Shown here in pieces: positions 9,113 to 18,283 of a DNA stretch of 64,000 bases (positions are counted from its first letter, which is position 1; every line of letters begins with the position of its first letter). The stretch lies in NCBI RefSeq assembly GCF_002303885.1, contig NZ_MRCM01000004.1:124001-188000 (forward strand). Reading direction: 5' to 3'. The DNA is from Flavobacterium sp. ACN2 (GTDB taxonomy: Bacteria > Bacteroidota > Bacteroidia > Flavobacteriales > Flavobacteriaceae). Both the position numbers and the translations under genes were made by a program. Below the pieces are notes generated by a model. The model saw only the letters and a program-made list of their open reading frames with translations, searched no databases and was not told where the DNA came from.

Positions 9113-10264
9113 ATGGAATTTGATTTTCTAGAACCAGTTAATGACGCAATTGTAAAATTCGTCGGCGCACTGTCTTCACAAGAGCTTGGAAGCAAAGTTG
9201 TCTTTCATACCCAAGATCAGTTTCCTGATATTGCACAGATTAATATTGCTATAATTGGTGTTTTAGAAGACCGTACAAATATCAATATGATTAACGAAGT
9301 TAATCTTTCTGCTGTACGTAAAAAGCTTTACGGAATGTTTCCTGGCAACTGGGATGCTTCAATTGCAGACCTTGGAGATATACTTGCAGGCGATTCTGTA
9401 GAGGATACTTATTATGCATTAAAGAAGGTTACGGCAGCATTAATTAAGAATAAAGTCATTCCTATAGTCCTGGGAGGTTCTCAGGATTTGACCTATGCTT
9501 TGTATCGTGCTTACGATGATTTAGAGCAAATGGTAAATTTGGTTGCAGTTGATAATAGATTTGATTTTGGTAAGGAAAATGAATCAGTTTCGGCTAATTC
9601 GTACCTGACAAAAATTATTATTGATGAGCCAAATAACCTTTTCAATTACTGTAATATAGGGTATCAGACCTATTATAATTCGCAAGAAGAAATTGACTTA
9701 ATCGAAAAGTTATTCTTTGATGCATATCGTTTGGGCGAAATTTCAAACAAAATCACTTTGGCTGAGCCGGTTTTCAGAGATGCAGACTTGGTTAGTATTG
9801 ATTTGAATTCTGTAAAGTCTTCTGCTTCAGCAAACATGGTTACTTTTGAGCCAAACGGATTTAATGGAAAAGAAATTTGTGCTTTAGCAAGATATGCTGG
9901 TATTAGTGATAAAGTTTCTTCATTTGGAATATTTAATCATAACAGTACAACGGCGGAGTCGGCTATTATTGCGCAAATTGTTTGGTATTTTATTGAAGGC
10001 TATCACTATCGCTCAAAAGAATATCCATTTGGAAGCCGAGCAAACTATTTAAAGTATATAGTTCCGCTGGATGATGAAGAATTGATATTCTATAAAAGCG
10101 ATAAAACAGATCGTTGGTGGATAGAAATTCCATTTGAATCAAACGGCAACAATAAATTGAAAAGAAATACGTTATTACCGTGTTCTTACGACGAATATTT
10201 GTCGGCTTGCAATCAAGAATTGCCAGAAAGATGGTGGAAAGCGCAACGAAAAAACGCTTTGTAG
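9113..10264 (+). CDS. Arginase/ureohydrolase-fold protein with degenerate metal site
   Basis: A 383-residue protein of the arginase/formimidoylglutamase fold, probably co-transcribed with topA (seven-base gap). The three metal motifs can be located but are altered. Where active enzymes have GGxH it reads GGSQD; where they have DxHxD it reads DNRFD; where they have SxDxDxxDP it reads SIDLNSV. Two histidines and one aspartate of the six usual manganese ligands are therefore replaced. Established knowledge: those residues are needed for the binuclear Mn site. Inference: this is not a normal hydrolase, and a structural or regulatory role is more likely. Automatic annotation would probably call it formimidoylglutamase. 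The gene stands directly before gldK. Confidence 0.8.
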   Translation: MEFDFLEPVNDAIVKFVGALSSQELGSKVVFHTQDQFPDIAQINIAIIGVLEDRTNINMINEVNLSAVRKKLYGMFPGNWDASIADLGDILAGDSVEDTYYALKKVTAALIKNKVIPIVLGGSQDLTYALYRAYDDLEQMVNLVAVDNRFDFGKENESVSANSYLTKIIIDEPNNLFNYCNIGYQTYYNSQEEIDLIEKLFFDAYRLGEISNKITLAEPVFRDADLVSIDLNSVKSSASANMVTFEPNGFNGKEICALARYAGISDKVSSFGIFNHNSTTAESAIIAQIVWYFIEGYHYRSKEYPFGSRANYLKYIVPLDDEELIFYKSDKTDRWWIEIPFESNGNNKLKRNTLLPCSYDEYLSACNQELPERWWKAQRKNAL

Positions 10265-10423
10265 TTCGAAAATTTAAGCGAAATCTTAAATTTTTAAAAC
10301 TTGTTTAAAATAGTTAAAATTAATTAGTAAGAAAATATGTATAATATATAAAAATTAACGTTTTACATCGATTTTTTAGAACAGTTTATCGATAAAATAT
10401 TTTTTTTTTATTTTATTTAACAT

Positions 10424-10431
10424 TATTTTTG
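10424..10431 (+). promoter_or_regulatory. Candidate -7 element before gldK (TATTTTTG)
   Basis: TATTTTTG fits TAnnTTTG and lies 96 bases before the gldK ATG inside a 262-base intergenic gap. It is in a very T-rich run and no TTG at -33 is clear, so it is a weak call. No gene is seen in the rest of 10265-10526. Confidence 0.3.
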
Positions 10432-10526
10432 AACGGTAAAATAAATTCGCAAGTAGTATTGTTTTTTAGATAAATAATAAATACGTTTACGGACTTTTAA
10501 TAATGAATAGATAATCCCAAATTTAT

Positions 10527-11921
10527 ATGAAGAAGTTTATTGCATTTGCAGCAATGTTAACACTAGTAATCGGCTGTGGTAAGTCAGGTGACAAAGGTGA
10601 ATTAGTTGGTGTTACAGGAGGGAAATGGCATCCCGAGAAGCCTTATGGAATGACATTAGTTCCGGGCGGATCTTTTATTATGGGTAAATCAGATGCTGAT
10701 TTAGCTAACGTAGAAGATGCTCCAACTAAAACTGTAACCGTGCGTTCATTCTATATGGATGAAACAGAAATTACAAATAGTGAATATCGTCAATTCGTAG
10801 AATGGGTGAAAGATTCTACAATGAGAGTTCGTTTAGCAATCTTAGCAGATGAAACTGGACAGAAAGCTACTGATGGAAAAGGTAAAAAAGGCGGAAGCAT
10901 TGCTGATTACGCTTTTAATGATTCTGATCCAGAAAAAATGACAGCTTATGATAAATATATGTATGACAACTATTATAGTGTTGGTACAAAAGATGATCCA
11001 TATGCTGGAAGAAAATTAAACAGAAAAGTTAAGTTAATCAAAGATACAAAAGCATATCCAGACGAGTATTACGCTGAAGTAATGGATTCTATGTATTTGC
11101 CAATTGAAGAATCATACAATGGTTTAAGAACAATTGATGTGAATAAATTGAAATTCCGTTATTCTTGGATGGATATTCAAGCTGCTGCAAAAGCTAAAGT
11201 TGGAAAAAGAAGTGACTTCGTAAAAACAGAACAGGTAAATGTTTATCCTGATACTGCAGTTTGGATCAAAGATTTCGCATACTCATATAATGAGCCAATG
11301 CACAACGATTATTTCTGGCACAAAGCTTATGGAGATTATCCTGTAGTTGGTGTTACTTGGAAACAAGCTAAAGCATTCTGTGCTTGGAGAACTTTAAACA
11401 AAAACAGTTATATTAAATCTAAGAAAAAAGGACGTGATCTTGTAAACTCTTTCAGATTACCAACTGAGGCAGAGTGGGAATACGCTGCTAGAGGAGGTCT
11501 GGAATCTGCTACTTACCCTTGGGGAGGTCCTTATACTAAAAGTGATAGAGGTTGTTTCTTAGCAAACTTTAAACCAAGTAGAGGAGATTATGCTGCTGAT
11601 GAAGCTTTATATACAGTAGAAGCAAAATCATATGACGTAAATGGTTATGGATTATACAATATGGCAGGAAACGTTTCAGAGTGGACAGATTCAGCTTACA
11701 ATCCAAACGCATACGAATATGTTTCTACAATGAATCCAAACGTAATTGATGGTAAAAATCAAAGAAAAGTTGTTCGTGGAGGTTCTTGGAAAGACGTTGC
11801 TTATTTCCTACAGGTAAGTACTCGTGACCACGAATATGCTGATTCTGCTAGAAGTTATATCGGATTCAGAACTGTACAAGATTACATGGGTACTCAAGTT
11901 ACAGGAAACAGAAAAAAGTAA
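10527..11921 (+). CDS. gldK: Gliding motility/T9SS lipoprotein GldK
   Basis: Outer-membrane lipoprotein of the type IX secretion system, partner of GldN in the periplasmic ring. A lipobox ends at Cys17 (LVIGC). The body is a formylglycine-generating-enzyme-like (SUMF1/FGE-sulfatase) domain. It shows MTLVPGGSFIMG, the DETEITNSEYRQF helix, SFRLPTEAEWEYAARGG, NMAGNVSEWTDS and VVRGGSWKD. The cysteine pair of true formylglycine-generating enzymes is not evident, which agrees with a structural role. 464 residues matches F. johnsoniae GldK. First gene of the gldKLMN operon, 56 bases before gldL. Confidence 0.96.
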   Translation: MKKFIAFAAMLTLVIGCGKSGDKGELVGVTGGKWHPEKPYGMTLVPGGSFIMGKSDADLANVEDAPTKTVTVRSFYMDETEITNSEYRQFVEWVKDSTMRVRLAILADETGQKATDGKGKKGGSIADYAFNDSDPEKMTAYDKYMYDNYYSVGTKDDPYAGRKLNRKVKLIKDTKAYPDEYYAEVMDSMYLPIEESYNGLRTIDVNKLKFRYSWMDIQAAAKAKVGKRSDFVKTEQVNVYPDTAVWIKDFAYSYNEPMHNDYFWHKAYGDYPVVGVTWKQAKAFCAWRTLNKNSYIKSKKKGRDLVNSFRLPTEAEWEYAARGGLESATYPWGGPYTKSDRGCFLANFKPSRGDYAADEALYTVEAKSYDVNGYGLYNMAGNVSEWTDSAYNPNAYEYVSTMNPNVIDGKNQRKVVRGGSWKDVAYFLQVSTRDHEYADSARSYIGFRTVQDYMGTQVTGNRKK

Positions 11922-11977
11922 TTTTATAATTTTATCAATATCCAACAAATCTATTTTAAACCTAAAAAAAAAGTATT

Positions 11978-12625
11978 ATGGCATTATTAAGTAAAAAAGC
12001 AATGAATTTCGCTTATGGTATGGGAGCGGCAGTGGTAATCGTTGGAGCGTTATTCAAAATTACTCACTTTGAGATTGGACCATTAACAGGTACAGTTATG
12101 CTTTCAGTAGGATTAGTTACTGAGGCGTTAATTTTTGCGCTTTCTGCTTTCGAACCAGTTGAAGAAGAACTAGATTGGACTCTAGTTTACCCAGAATTAG
12201 CTAATGGACAAGCAAGAGAGAAAAAAGCTAAACCTGAATCTGCAACTGATGCTCAAGGATTATTATCTCAAAAATTAGACACATTATTAAAAGAAGCTAA
12301 AATTGACGGTGAATTAATGTCAAGTTTAGGAAACAGCATCAAAAATTTCGAATCTGCTGCTAAAGGAATTGCTCCAACTGTAGATTCAATCGCTGGACAA
12401 AAGAAATATTCTGATGAATTAACTTTGGCTGCTACTCAAATGGAATCATTAAACGGTTTGTACAAAGTACAATTGGAAAGTGCTTCTAGAAATGCTGAGG
12501 CTAACAAAGAAATTGCTGAAAACGCTACAAAATTAAAAGAACAAATGGCTTCTATGACAGCAAACATTGCTTCTTTAAACAGTGTTTACGGTGGTATGCT
12601 TTCTGCAATGAGTAACAAAGGATAA
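11978..12625 (+). CDS. gldL: T9SS/gliding inner-membrane motor subunit GldL
   Basis: Inner-membrane stator-like subunit that, with GldM, converts proton-motive force to drive protein secretion and gliding. Two transmembrane helices fill the first 58 residues. The second carries Glu49 (LVTEALIF), with Lys27, His30 and Glu59 also in or near the membrane. Established knowledge from F. johnsoniae places GldL Glu49 at the motor core facing GldM Arg9. The C-terminal 150 residues are cytoplasmic, helical and coiled-coil-like, rich in Ala, Lys and Glu. 215 residues is the normal size. It lies between gldK and gldM with short gaps (56 and 51 bases), consistent with one operon. Confidence 0.97.
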   Translation: MALLSKKAMNFAYGMGAAVVIVGALFKITHFEIGPLTGTVMLSVGLVTEALIFALSAFEPVEEELDWTLVYPELANGQAREKKAKPESATDAQGLLSQKLDTLLKEAKIDGELMSSLGNSIKNFESAAKGIAPTVDSIAGQKKYSDELTLAATQMESLNGLYKVQLESASRNAEANKEIAENATKLKEQMASMTANIASLNSVYGGMLSAMSNKG

Positions 12626-12676
12626 TTAGTTTTTAACTAAATATTAAATTTATTAATAAGAACTAATTAAAGAAAA

Positions 12677-14218
12677 ATGGCAGGAGGAAAATTAACCCCT
12701 AGACAGAAGATGATTAACCTGATGTACCTGGTTTTCATCGCAATGTTAGCAATGAACGTATCAAAAGAAGTAATTTCTGCTTTTGGTTTGATGAATGAAA
12801 AATTCGAAGGTGCAAACACTAGTTCTATAGAGTCAAACGCTGGTTTATTAAGCTCTTTAGATCAAAAAGCTGCTGAAGCAAAAGGAGAATTTGCTATTGC
12901 TGCAGTAACAGCTCACAAAGTTGAAACAATTACAAAAGATTTTTATGATTATATAGCTACTCTAAAAGCTCAGGCAGTTAAAGGTTTCGAAGTTGATAAA
13001 GCAACAGGAAAAATGCCTTACGAGTCTATGGATAGAGGAGATAATATCGACGACTGGTTTACAGGAGACGGTTACACTAAAAAAGGTAACGAAATTATAT
13101 CTAAAATCGAAAAATATAAAGCTGATATTAAAGCGGCTTTAGGAACAGACAAAAAATACGCGTCAATCATTTCTGAGGTTGAAAAGAAATTTGATGTTTC
13201 TGATGTTAAAAACAAAGAAGGGATTAAAGAAAAATACTTAGCGTACCACTTTAAAGGATTCCCTGCAATTGCTACAGCTGCAAAACTTTCAGCTTGGCAG
13301 AATGACGTTAAAAAAGTTGAAACAGACGTTTACAACAGTGCTTTAGGTAAAGCTGCAGTTGCAGCTGCTTCTTACAGCAACTACCAAGCAATCGTTGTTT
13401 TAGATAAAAATGCTTATTTCCAAGGAGAAAAAGTTACAGGTAAAGTTGTTTTGGGTCGTTATGATGAAAATACTACACCAACTTCTTTTCAAGGTCCAGG
13501 ACAAATTGTGAACGGACAAGCTGTTATCTCTTTAACTGCAGGTGGAGTTGGAGAACAAGACATCAACGGACAATTTACTTTCTTAGAGGATGGAAAAAAT
13601 ATTCCTTTAAAATTCTCTGGAAAATATGTTGTAGTTCCAAGACCAAACGCTGCTACAATTTCTGCAGACAAAATGAACGTAGTATATAGAGGAGTTGTTA
13701 ACCCAATCTCTGTATCTTTTGCTGGTGTTGATGCAAACAAAATTGTTGCAAGTGCTCCAGGTTTAGCTTCTGCTGGAAAACCAGGAAAATATAACATGAG
13801 CCCAGGTCAAGGTACTGAAACTACAATTTCTGTAACAGGTACTTTACCAAACGGTGACAAAGTAACTGATAAGAAAACATTCAGAATTAAAGGTATTCCT
13901 GGTCCAACAGGAACAATTAGAGGTGAGATGGGAGTTGTTAAAGGTCCTAAATCTAACTTAGAGATTGCTACTATTGGCGCTAAACTTCTTGATTTTGATT
14001 TTGAAGTTGGTTTAGATGTTGTTGGATTCAATATGAAAATTGCTGGACAACCTACAGTTGTTGTTACAGGAAACAAAATGAATGCACAATGTAAACAAGT
14101 ACTTTCAAGAGCAGGTAAAGGAGACCAAGTTACTATTTCTGAAATTAAAACTAAACTTGTTGGAGCTGGTAGTTATTTATTACCAAGAACTGCTCCTGTA
14201 ATTTACGAAATACAATAA
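12677..14218 (+). CDS. gldM: T9SS/gliding motor subunit GldM
   Basis: 513-residue bitopic inner-membrane protein whose long periplasmic stalk contacts the GldK/GldN ring. The short cytoplasmic N-terminus holds Arg9 (GKLTPRQKM), followed by one transmembrane helix (LMYLVFIAMLAMNV). The periplasmic part starts with a helical bundle and continues with Ig-like beta domains, the last with GIPGPTGTIRG and a conserved GPKSN segment. Arg9 here and Glu49 of GldL are both present, as expected for an active motor. The stop is 45 bases before gldN. Confidence 0.97.
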   Translation: MAGGKLTPRQKMINLMYLVFIAMLAMNVSKEVISAFGLMNEKFEGANTSSIESNAGLLSSLDQKAAEAKGEFAIAAVTAHKVETITKDFYDYIATLKAQAVKGFEVDKATGKMPYESMDRGDNIDDWFTGDGYTKKGNEIISKIEKYKADIKAALGTDKKYASIISEVEKKFDVSDVKNKEGIKEKYLAYHFKGFPAIATAAKLSAWQNDVKKVETDVYNSALGKAAVAAASYSNYQAIVVLDKNAYFQGEKVTGKVVLGRYDENTTPTSFQGPGQIVNGQAVISLTAGGVGEQDINGQFTFLEDGKNIPLKFSGKYVVVPRPNAATISADKMNVVYRGVVNPISVSFAGVDANKIVASAPGLASAGKPGKYNMSPGQGTETTISVTGTLPNGDKVTDKKTFRIKGIPGPTGTIRGEMGVVKGPKSNLEIATIGAKLLDFDFEVGLDVVGFNMKIAGQPTVVVTGNKMNAQCKQVLSRAGKGDQVTISEIKTKLVGAGSYLLPRTAPVIYEIQ

Positions 14219-14262
14219 TAAAGTAGTGTAAGCTACATTCAATATCTTATAACGATACCACG

Positions 14263-15252
14263 ATGAAAGTAAGAAATTTTTTAATAGCTATTGTTTCTAT
14301 CGCTGGAGGTTTTGCTTCTAATGCGCAATCTAATTTGCTAAACGCTAAAACTCCTGCTCAGATTGGACTTAAAACTCCTGCTCAATTAATATCTGATAAT
14401 GATAAGCCATTGGCTTATGGTTATGTAGATGATAGAGATATCTTGATGGGAAAAACAACATGGGAGATCATTGATTTAAATGAAAAAATCAACTTTCCAT
14501 TATATTTTCCAGTAGATACAGCTAATATTGGTCCTAACAGACGTTCTCTTTATGACGTTTTAACTAAAGCTATTAAAGGTGGAAAAGTTACCGAAGTTTA
14601 TACTGACAGTTATTTCAATACTAAAAAATCTATGAAGGACATCGAGGGCTCATTATCTCGTATTGATACAACAGATGCAGGTAGAGAGTTAATTAACCAA
14701 TATCCAGATGACTATAAATCACGTGTTGTGAAGAAAAAAGTTGTTTCAGGTAAAGGTAAAAATAAATCAGTTTCTTATGTTGAAGAGACAGTTGGGCCAA
14801 CAAGAACTGTTCCTGCTGAATATATCTTAAAACAAGATCTTACTGCTGCAGATGTTACTCAGTATAAAATTAAAGGATACTGGTATTTTGATAAACGTCA
14901 AAGTGAATTAAAATATCGTTTACTAGGAATTTGTCCTGTAACTCCAGACGTTTATACAATGAATAGTGATGAAAAGGATTATATTGAATTGTTTTGGGTA
15001 TTCTTCCCAAATGCCAGAGAAGCATTGCATGAAGCAAAAGCTTTCAATGACAACAACTCAGCTCTTCCAATTTCATTCGATCAGATTTTAAATTCAAGAC
15101 GTTTTAATGCTGTTGTTTACAAAGAAGAAAATCTTTATGGAGACAGAGCAATTAGCGATTATATGAAAGACAACGCACAAAATCAGTTGTTGGAATCTGA
15201 AAGAGTGAAAGAAAAAATTCGCAACTTCGAACAAGATATGTGGAACTATTAA
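14263..15252 (+). CDS. gldN: T9SS/gliding periplasmic ring protein GldN
   Basis: Periplasmic protein required for gliding and T9SS secretion, forming a ring with the lipoprotein GldK. A signal peptide of about 22 residues (LIAIVSIAGGFASNAQ) is followed by the GldN domain. Recognisable segments are DNDKPLAYGYVDDRD, NFPLYFPVDTANIG, YDVLTKAIKGGKVTEVY and the YRLLGICPVTPDVYTM core. A strong terminator lies 23 bases downstream, ending the gldKLMN transcript. The next gene is its close paralogue gldO. Confidence 0.96.
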   Translation: MKVRNFLIAIVSIAGGFASNAQSNLLNAKTPAQIGLKTPAQLISDNDKPLAYGYVDDRDILMGKTTWEIIDLNEKINFPLYFPVDTANIGPNRRSLYDVLTKAIKGGKVTEVYTDSYFNTKKSMKDIEGSLSRIDTTDAGRELINQYPDDYKSRVVKKKVVSGKGKNKSVSYVEETVGPTRTVPAEYILKQDLTAADVTQYKIKGYWYFDKRQSELKYRLLGICPVTPDVYTMNSDEKDYIELFWVFFPNAREALHEAKAFNDNNSALPISFDQILNSRRFNAVVYKEENLYGDRAISDYMKDNAQNQLLESERVKEKIRNFEQDMWNY

Positions 15253-15274
15253 GTTGATACATAGCATGATAATT

Positions 15275-15313
15275 AAAAAACTCTTACTACCTTTGTAGTA
15301 AGAGTTTTTTTTT
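15275..15313 (+). terminator. Terminator after gldN
   Basis: Stem AAAACTCTTACTAC pairs with GTAGTAAGAGTTTT, loop CTTT, then a run of nine T. The loop region also reads TACCTTTG (15288-15295), a match to the Bacteroidota -7 box, so it may also help start gldO transcription. Confidence 0.85.
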
Positions 15314-15437
15314 ATGTCAATATGTTAATATGTTAATATAGCTGCCTAATGTAGGTAAGATATATTATTTTATATTTATGTAAGAAAAATAACAATATTT
15401 ATGATAAAATTTCGTTTAATGTCTTGTAAAAATTATC

Positions 15438-16430
15438 ATGATGAAAGTAAGAAATTTATTAATCGCTATTGTTACTGTTCTTGGAGGCATATCTTCTAAT
15501 GCTCAGTCTAATTTACTTAATGCCAAAACTGCTGATCAGATAGGGTATAAGACACCCGCTCAAATGATATCTGATAATGATAAACCTCTAGCGTATGGTT
15601 ATGTTGATGATCGAGATGTTTTGATGGGAAAGATGGTTTGGGAAATTATAGATTTAAATGAAAAGATAAATTTTCCGTTATATTTTCCGGTTGATACGGC
15701 CAATATTGGTCCAGATAGACGTTCGCTTTATGATATTCTAACCAAAGCAATGAGAAACGGTAAAATAACAGAAGTTTATACAGACAGTTATTTTAATACA
15801 AAAAAGACTTTAAAAGACATTCAAGGATCTTTGTCTCGTGTTGATACAACAGATGCGGGTAGAGAACTTATTAATCAATATCCTGATGATTATAGAACGC
15901 GTGTTGTTAAGAAGAAAGTGGTTACAGGTTCTGGAAAAAATAAGAAAGTCAATTATGTAGACCAAACGGTAGGACCAACTAGAACAGTTCCGGCCGAATA
16001 TATTTTGAAGCAAGATCTTACGGCGGCTGATGTAAGTCAATATAAAATTAAAGGATTTTGGTATTTTGATAAGAGGGAAAGTGCATTAAAATATCGCCTT
16101 CTGGGAATTTGCCCAGTAACGCCCGATGTTTATACTATGAATAGTGATGAAAAAGATTATATTGAGCTATTCTGGGTTTTCTTTCCCAATGCCCGAGAAG
16201 TACTGCATGAAGGAAAAGCTTTTAATGAACAGAATTCCGCCTTGCCGATTTCCTTTGATCAGATTTTAAATTCAAGACATTTTAATGCTGTGATATATAA
16301 AGAAGAAAACGTCTATGGCGATCGTGAGATTAAAGATTATATTAGAGATAATGCACAAAGCCAATTGCTAGAATCTGAAAGAGTAAAAGAGAAGATTCGT
16401 AATTTTGAAGAAGATATGTGGAATTACTAA
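15438..16430 (+). CDS. gldO: GldN paralogue GldO
   Basis: A second copy of GldN, 330 residues, aligned along its full length with GldN, with most residues identical. It has the same signal peptide architecture and the same YRLLGICPVTPDVYTM core. In F. johnsoniae gldO is partly redundant with gldN. The start is ATG 15438 or the adjacent ATG 15441; the second matches the gldN start exactly. Third-position codon choice differs from gldN in many places, which shows the duplication is not recent despite the similar proteins. It has its own upstream gap (185 bases) and its own terminator. Confidence 0.94.
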   Translation: MMKVRNLLIAIVTVLGGISSNAQSNLLNAKTADQIGYKTPAQMISDNDKPLAYGYVDDRDVLMGKMVWEIIDLNEKINFPLYFPVDTANIGPDRRSLYDILTKAMRNGKITEVYTDSYFNTKKTLKDIQGSLSRVDTTDAGRELINQYPDDYRTRVVKKKVVTGSGKNKKVNYVDQTVGPTRTVPAEYILKQDLTAADVSQYKIKGFWYFDKRESALKYRLLGICPVTPDVYTMNSDEKDYIELFWVFFPNAREVLHEGKAFNEQNSALPISFDQILNSRHFNAVIYKEENVYGDREIKDYIRDNAQSQLLESERVKEKIRNFEEDMWNY

Positions 16431-16450
16431 GTTCATAAACTCATAATAAG

Positions 16451-16488
16451 AAAAACTCTTGCTACCTTTGTAGTTAGAGTTTTTTTTA
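16451..16488 (+). terminator. Terminator after gldO
   Basis: Stem AAAAACTCT-TGCTAC pairs with GTAGTTAGAGTTTTT and is followed by a T run. It is almost the same sequence as the terminator after gldN, including TACCTTTG in the loop (16463-16470), so the terminator was duplicated together with the gene. Confidence 0.8.
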
Positions 16489-16508
16489 TTTTATCTATAC
16501 ACTTCACA

Positions 16509-17582
16509 ATGCTTGATTATTTAATCGTCGGATCTGGATTGGCTGGAATTTCTTTTGCCGAAATCGCCTTAAAAAACAATAAATCTATTTTAGTTGTTGA
16601 TGACAAATCTCAGAATTCTTCGAGAATTGCTGGAGGTTTGTACAATCCCGTTATTCTGAAGCGTTTTAGTGAAGTCTGGAACGCCAAAGAGCATTTGGTT
16701 TTAATGAATGAGTTTTACCAACAGGTTGAAGACAAACTGAACGAGAAATTCAATTTTAAAATGCCAATTCTTAGAAAGTTTTTTTCAATTGAAGAACAGA
16801 ATAATTGGTTTGCAGCTTCAGATAAAATAAACTTGGCTCCTTTTTTATCAACGAAACTAATTACTAAGAAGTATCAAGGTATTGATTCTCCTTATGATTA
16901 TGGAGAAGTTCTACATACAGGCTATGTTAAAACTGGACAACTATTAGAAAGCTATAAAACCTACTTAAAGGAAAATAATTTGCTTCTTGAAGAATCTTTC
17001 CATAGTTCTTTCTTGGAAATTCTTGATTTAGGAATTCAGTATAAAAATATTAAAGCACGCCATATCATTTTTGCAGAGGGTTTTGGATTGCATAAAAACC
17101 CTTATTTTAATTATCTCCCTTTGGATGGAACAAAAGGGGAACTGTTTTTAATAAAAGCGCCAGATTTGAAATTGGATTTAATTGTTAATACCAGTGTTTT
17201 TATTTTACCAGTAGGAGGCAATTTGTTTAAAGTTGGAGCTACCTACAATTGGCATGACAAAACAGATCTTCCTACCGAAGAAGGGAAACAAGAGCTTTTA
17301 GATCGCATTAAAGAAATTATTACCTGCGATTTTGAAATTGTAAAACATTTTGCTGGAGTTAGACCAACAGTTGCCGACAGAAGACCTTTGGTAGGTACTC
17401 ATGAAGCATACGAATCGATTCATCTTCTTAACGGATTAGGGACACGTGGTGTAATGCTCGGACCGGCTTTAGCGAAAATGTTGTATGATAATATTGAAAG
17501 CGGAACTCCAATAGATAAAGAAGCAGATATAAAACGCTTCCATAAAAGATATTTAAAATCTCTTATTCCTGACCGGCCTTAG
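16509..17582 (+). CDS. FAD-dependent oxidoreductase (DAO family)
   Basis: 357-residue flavoprotein of the D-amino-acid oxidase/glycine oxidase superfamily. The N-terminus is a Rossmann FAD-binding fold (DYLIVGSGLAGISFAEIAL, then an acidic end at VVDD). A glycine-rich segment (RIAGGLYNPVI) follows. The C-terminal FAD site shows LNGLGTRGVMLGPALAKML. The DGTKGELF and GGNLFKVGATYNW strands are typical of the substrate domain. The substrate cannot be told from sequence. The gene follows the gldO terminator by about 20 bases and overlaps the convergent DUF983 gene by 20 bases at the 3' end. Confidence 0.88.
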   Translation: MLDYLIVGSGLAGISFAEIALKNNKSILVVDDKSQNSSRIAGGLYNPVILKRFSEVWNAKEHLVLMNEFYQQVEDKLNEKFNFKMPILRKFFSIEEQNNWFAASDKINLAPFLSTKLITKKYQGIDSPYDYGEVLHTGYVKTGQLLESYKTYLKENNLLLEESFHSSFLEILDLGIQYKNIKARHIIFAEGFGLHKNPYFNYLPLDGTKGELFLIKAPDLKLDLIVNTSVFILPVGGNLFKVGATYNWHDKTDLPTEEGKQELLDRIKEIITCDFEIVKHFAGVRPTVADRRPLVGTHEAYESIHLLNGLGTRGVMLGPALAKMLYDNIESGTPIDKEADIKRFHKRYLKSLIPDRP

Positions 17583-17946
17583 GATCGTACGAAACAAACA
17601 TATTAATGTATAAGTTTCTTGAAAGACGAAGTACAAAAGGAAACAATGCAACTAATGTCAAGATAATTGCAATAAAGGCTTGTTCGATTGTGGCTCCAAA
17701 AAAGACAAATGAAACAATAAAAGCAGCAATTCCTACCGCAACATTTAATCCGTAACTAACGTACATTGCGCCATAAAAAAAAGAAGGTTCAATTTGGTAT
17801 TTGAATCCGCAATGGCTGCAATGCTCGTTCATTTTGAGAACCTTACTCAAATGAAGCGGATTTTTGTCTTCATACATGCTTTCTTTTTGGCATTTTGGAC
17901 AACTTCCTGTTATAATGCTATTTAATTTGGAACCTCTTTTAAACAT
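17563..17946 (-). CDS. DUF983 small membrane protein
   Basis: 127-residue protein of the DUF983 family. The N-terminal zinc-ribbon-like part has two Cys pairs (GSCPKCQ and HCSHCGF). Two transmembrane helices follow (VSYGLNVAVGIAAFIVSFVF and AFIAIILTLVALFPFVLRL), with a short polar tail. The family has no assigned function. It is convergent with the oxidoreductase gene, overlapping its last 20 bases. Confidence 0.85.
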   Translation of the reverse strand: MFKRGSKLNSIITGSCPKCQKESMYEDKNPLHLSKVLKMNEHCSHCGFKYQIEPSFFYGAMYVSYGLNVAVGIAAFIVSFVFFGATIEQAFIAIILTLVALFPFVLRLSRNLYINMFVSYDPKAGQE

Positions 17947-18283
17947 TTTAATGCTGATGTAATTTTAGAAATATTGTAAACTAAGAATTAATCTTTATAA
18001 AAGTGCTTACAATTTCAATTTTGAGTTTTTAGAATAAAATGTAAATATAGCAATAATGTTTGTTTTTTGCTCGGTCTTGTATTCTCATTAGTTTAAGATA
18101 AATCTTTGTCGTAATTTTTTGTTGGTAAATAATTTATTATGTAAAAATTAAATCAACGCAATTTTAATAGAATTGTGCTTTAATTTGTTGATAATTTTTT
18201 TGCTTTTACGGTTTTCCTCATTATTAATGGTCTTCTTTTTCGTATTATTGTGCAAGTTAATTTTTTTAATATAAAATAGAATA
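17947..18283. other. Divergent intergenic region before the ter cluster
   Basis: 337 bases between the divergent DUF983 gene and the first terD gene. It must carry the promoter of the ter operon, but I see no clean TTG-N19-TAnnTTTG pair. The sequence is very AT-rich and has no credible open frame on either strand. The terD ATG is preceded by an A-rich leader only. Confidence 0.5.

Noticed and set aside
9113..10264. Active formimidoylglutamase
   Set aside because: Three of the six metal ligands are replaced.
13489..14076. Antisense frames inside gldM
   Set aside because: Proline-rich shadow frames opposite a conserved gene with no start context.
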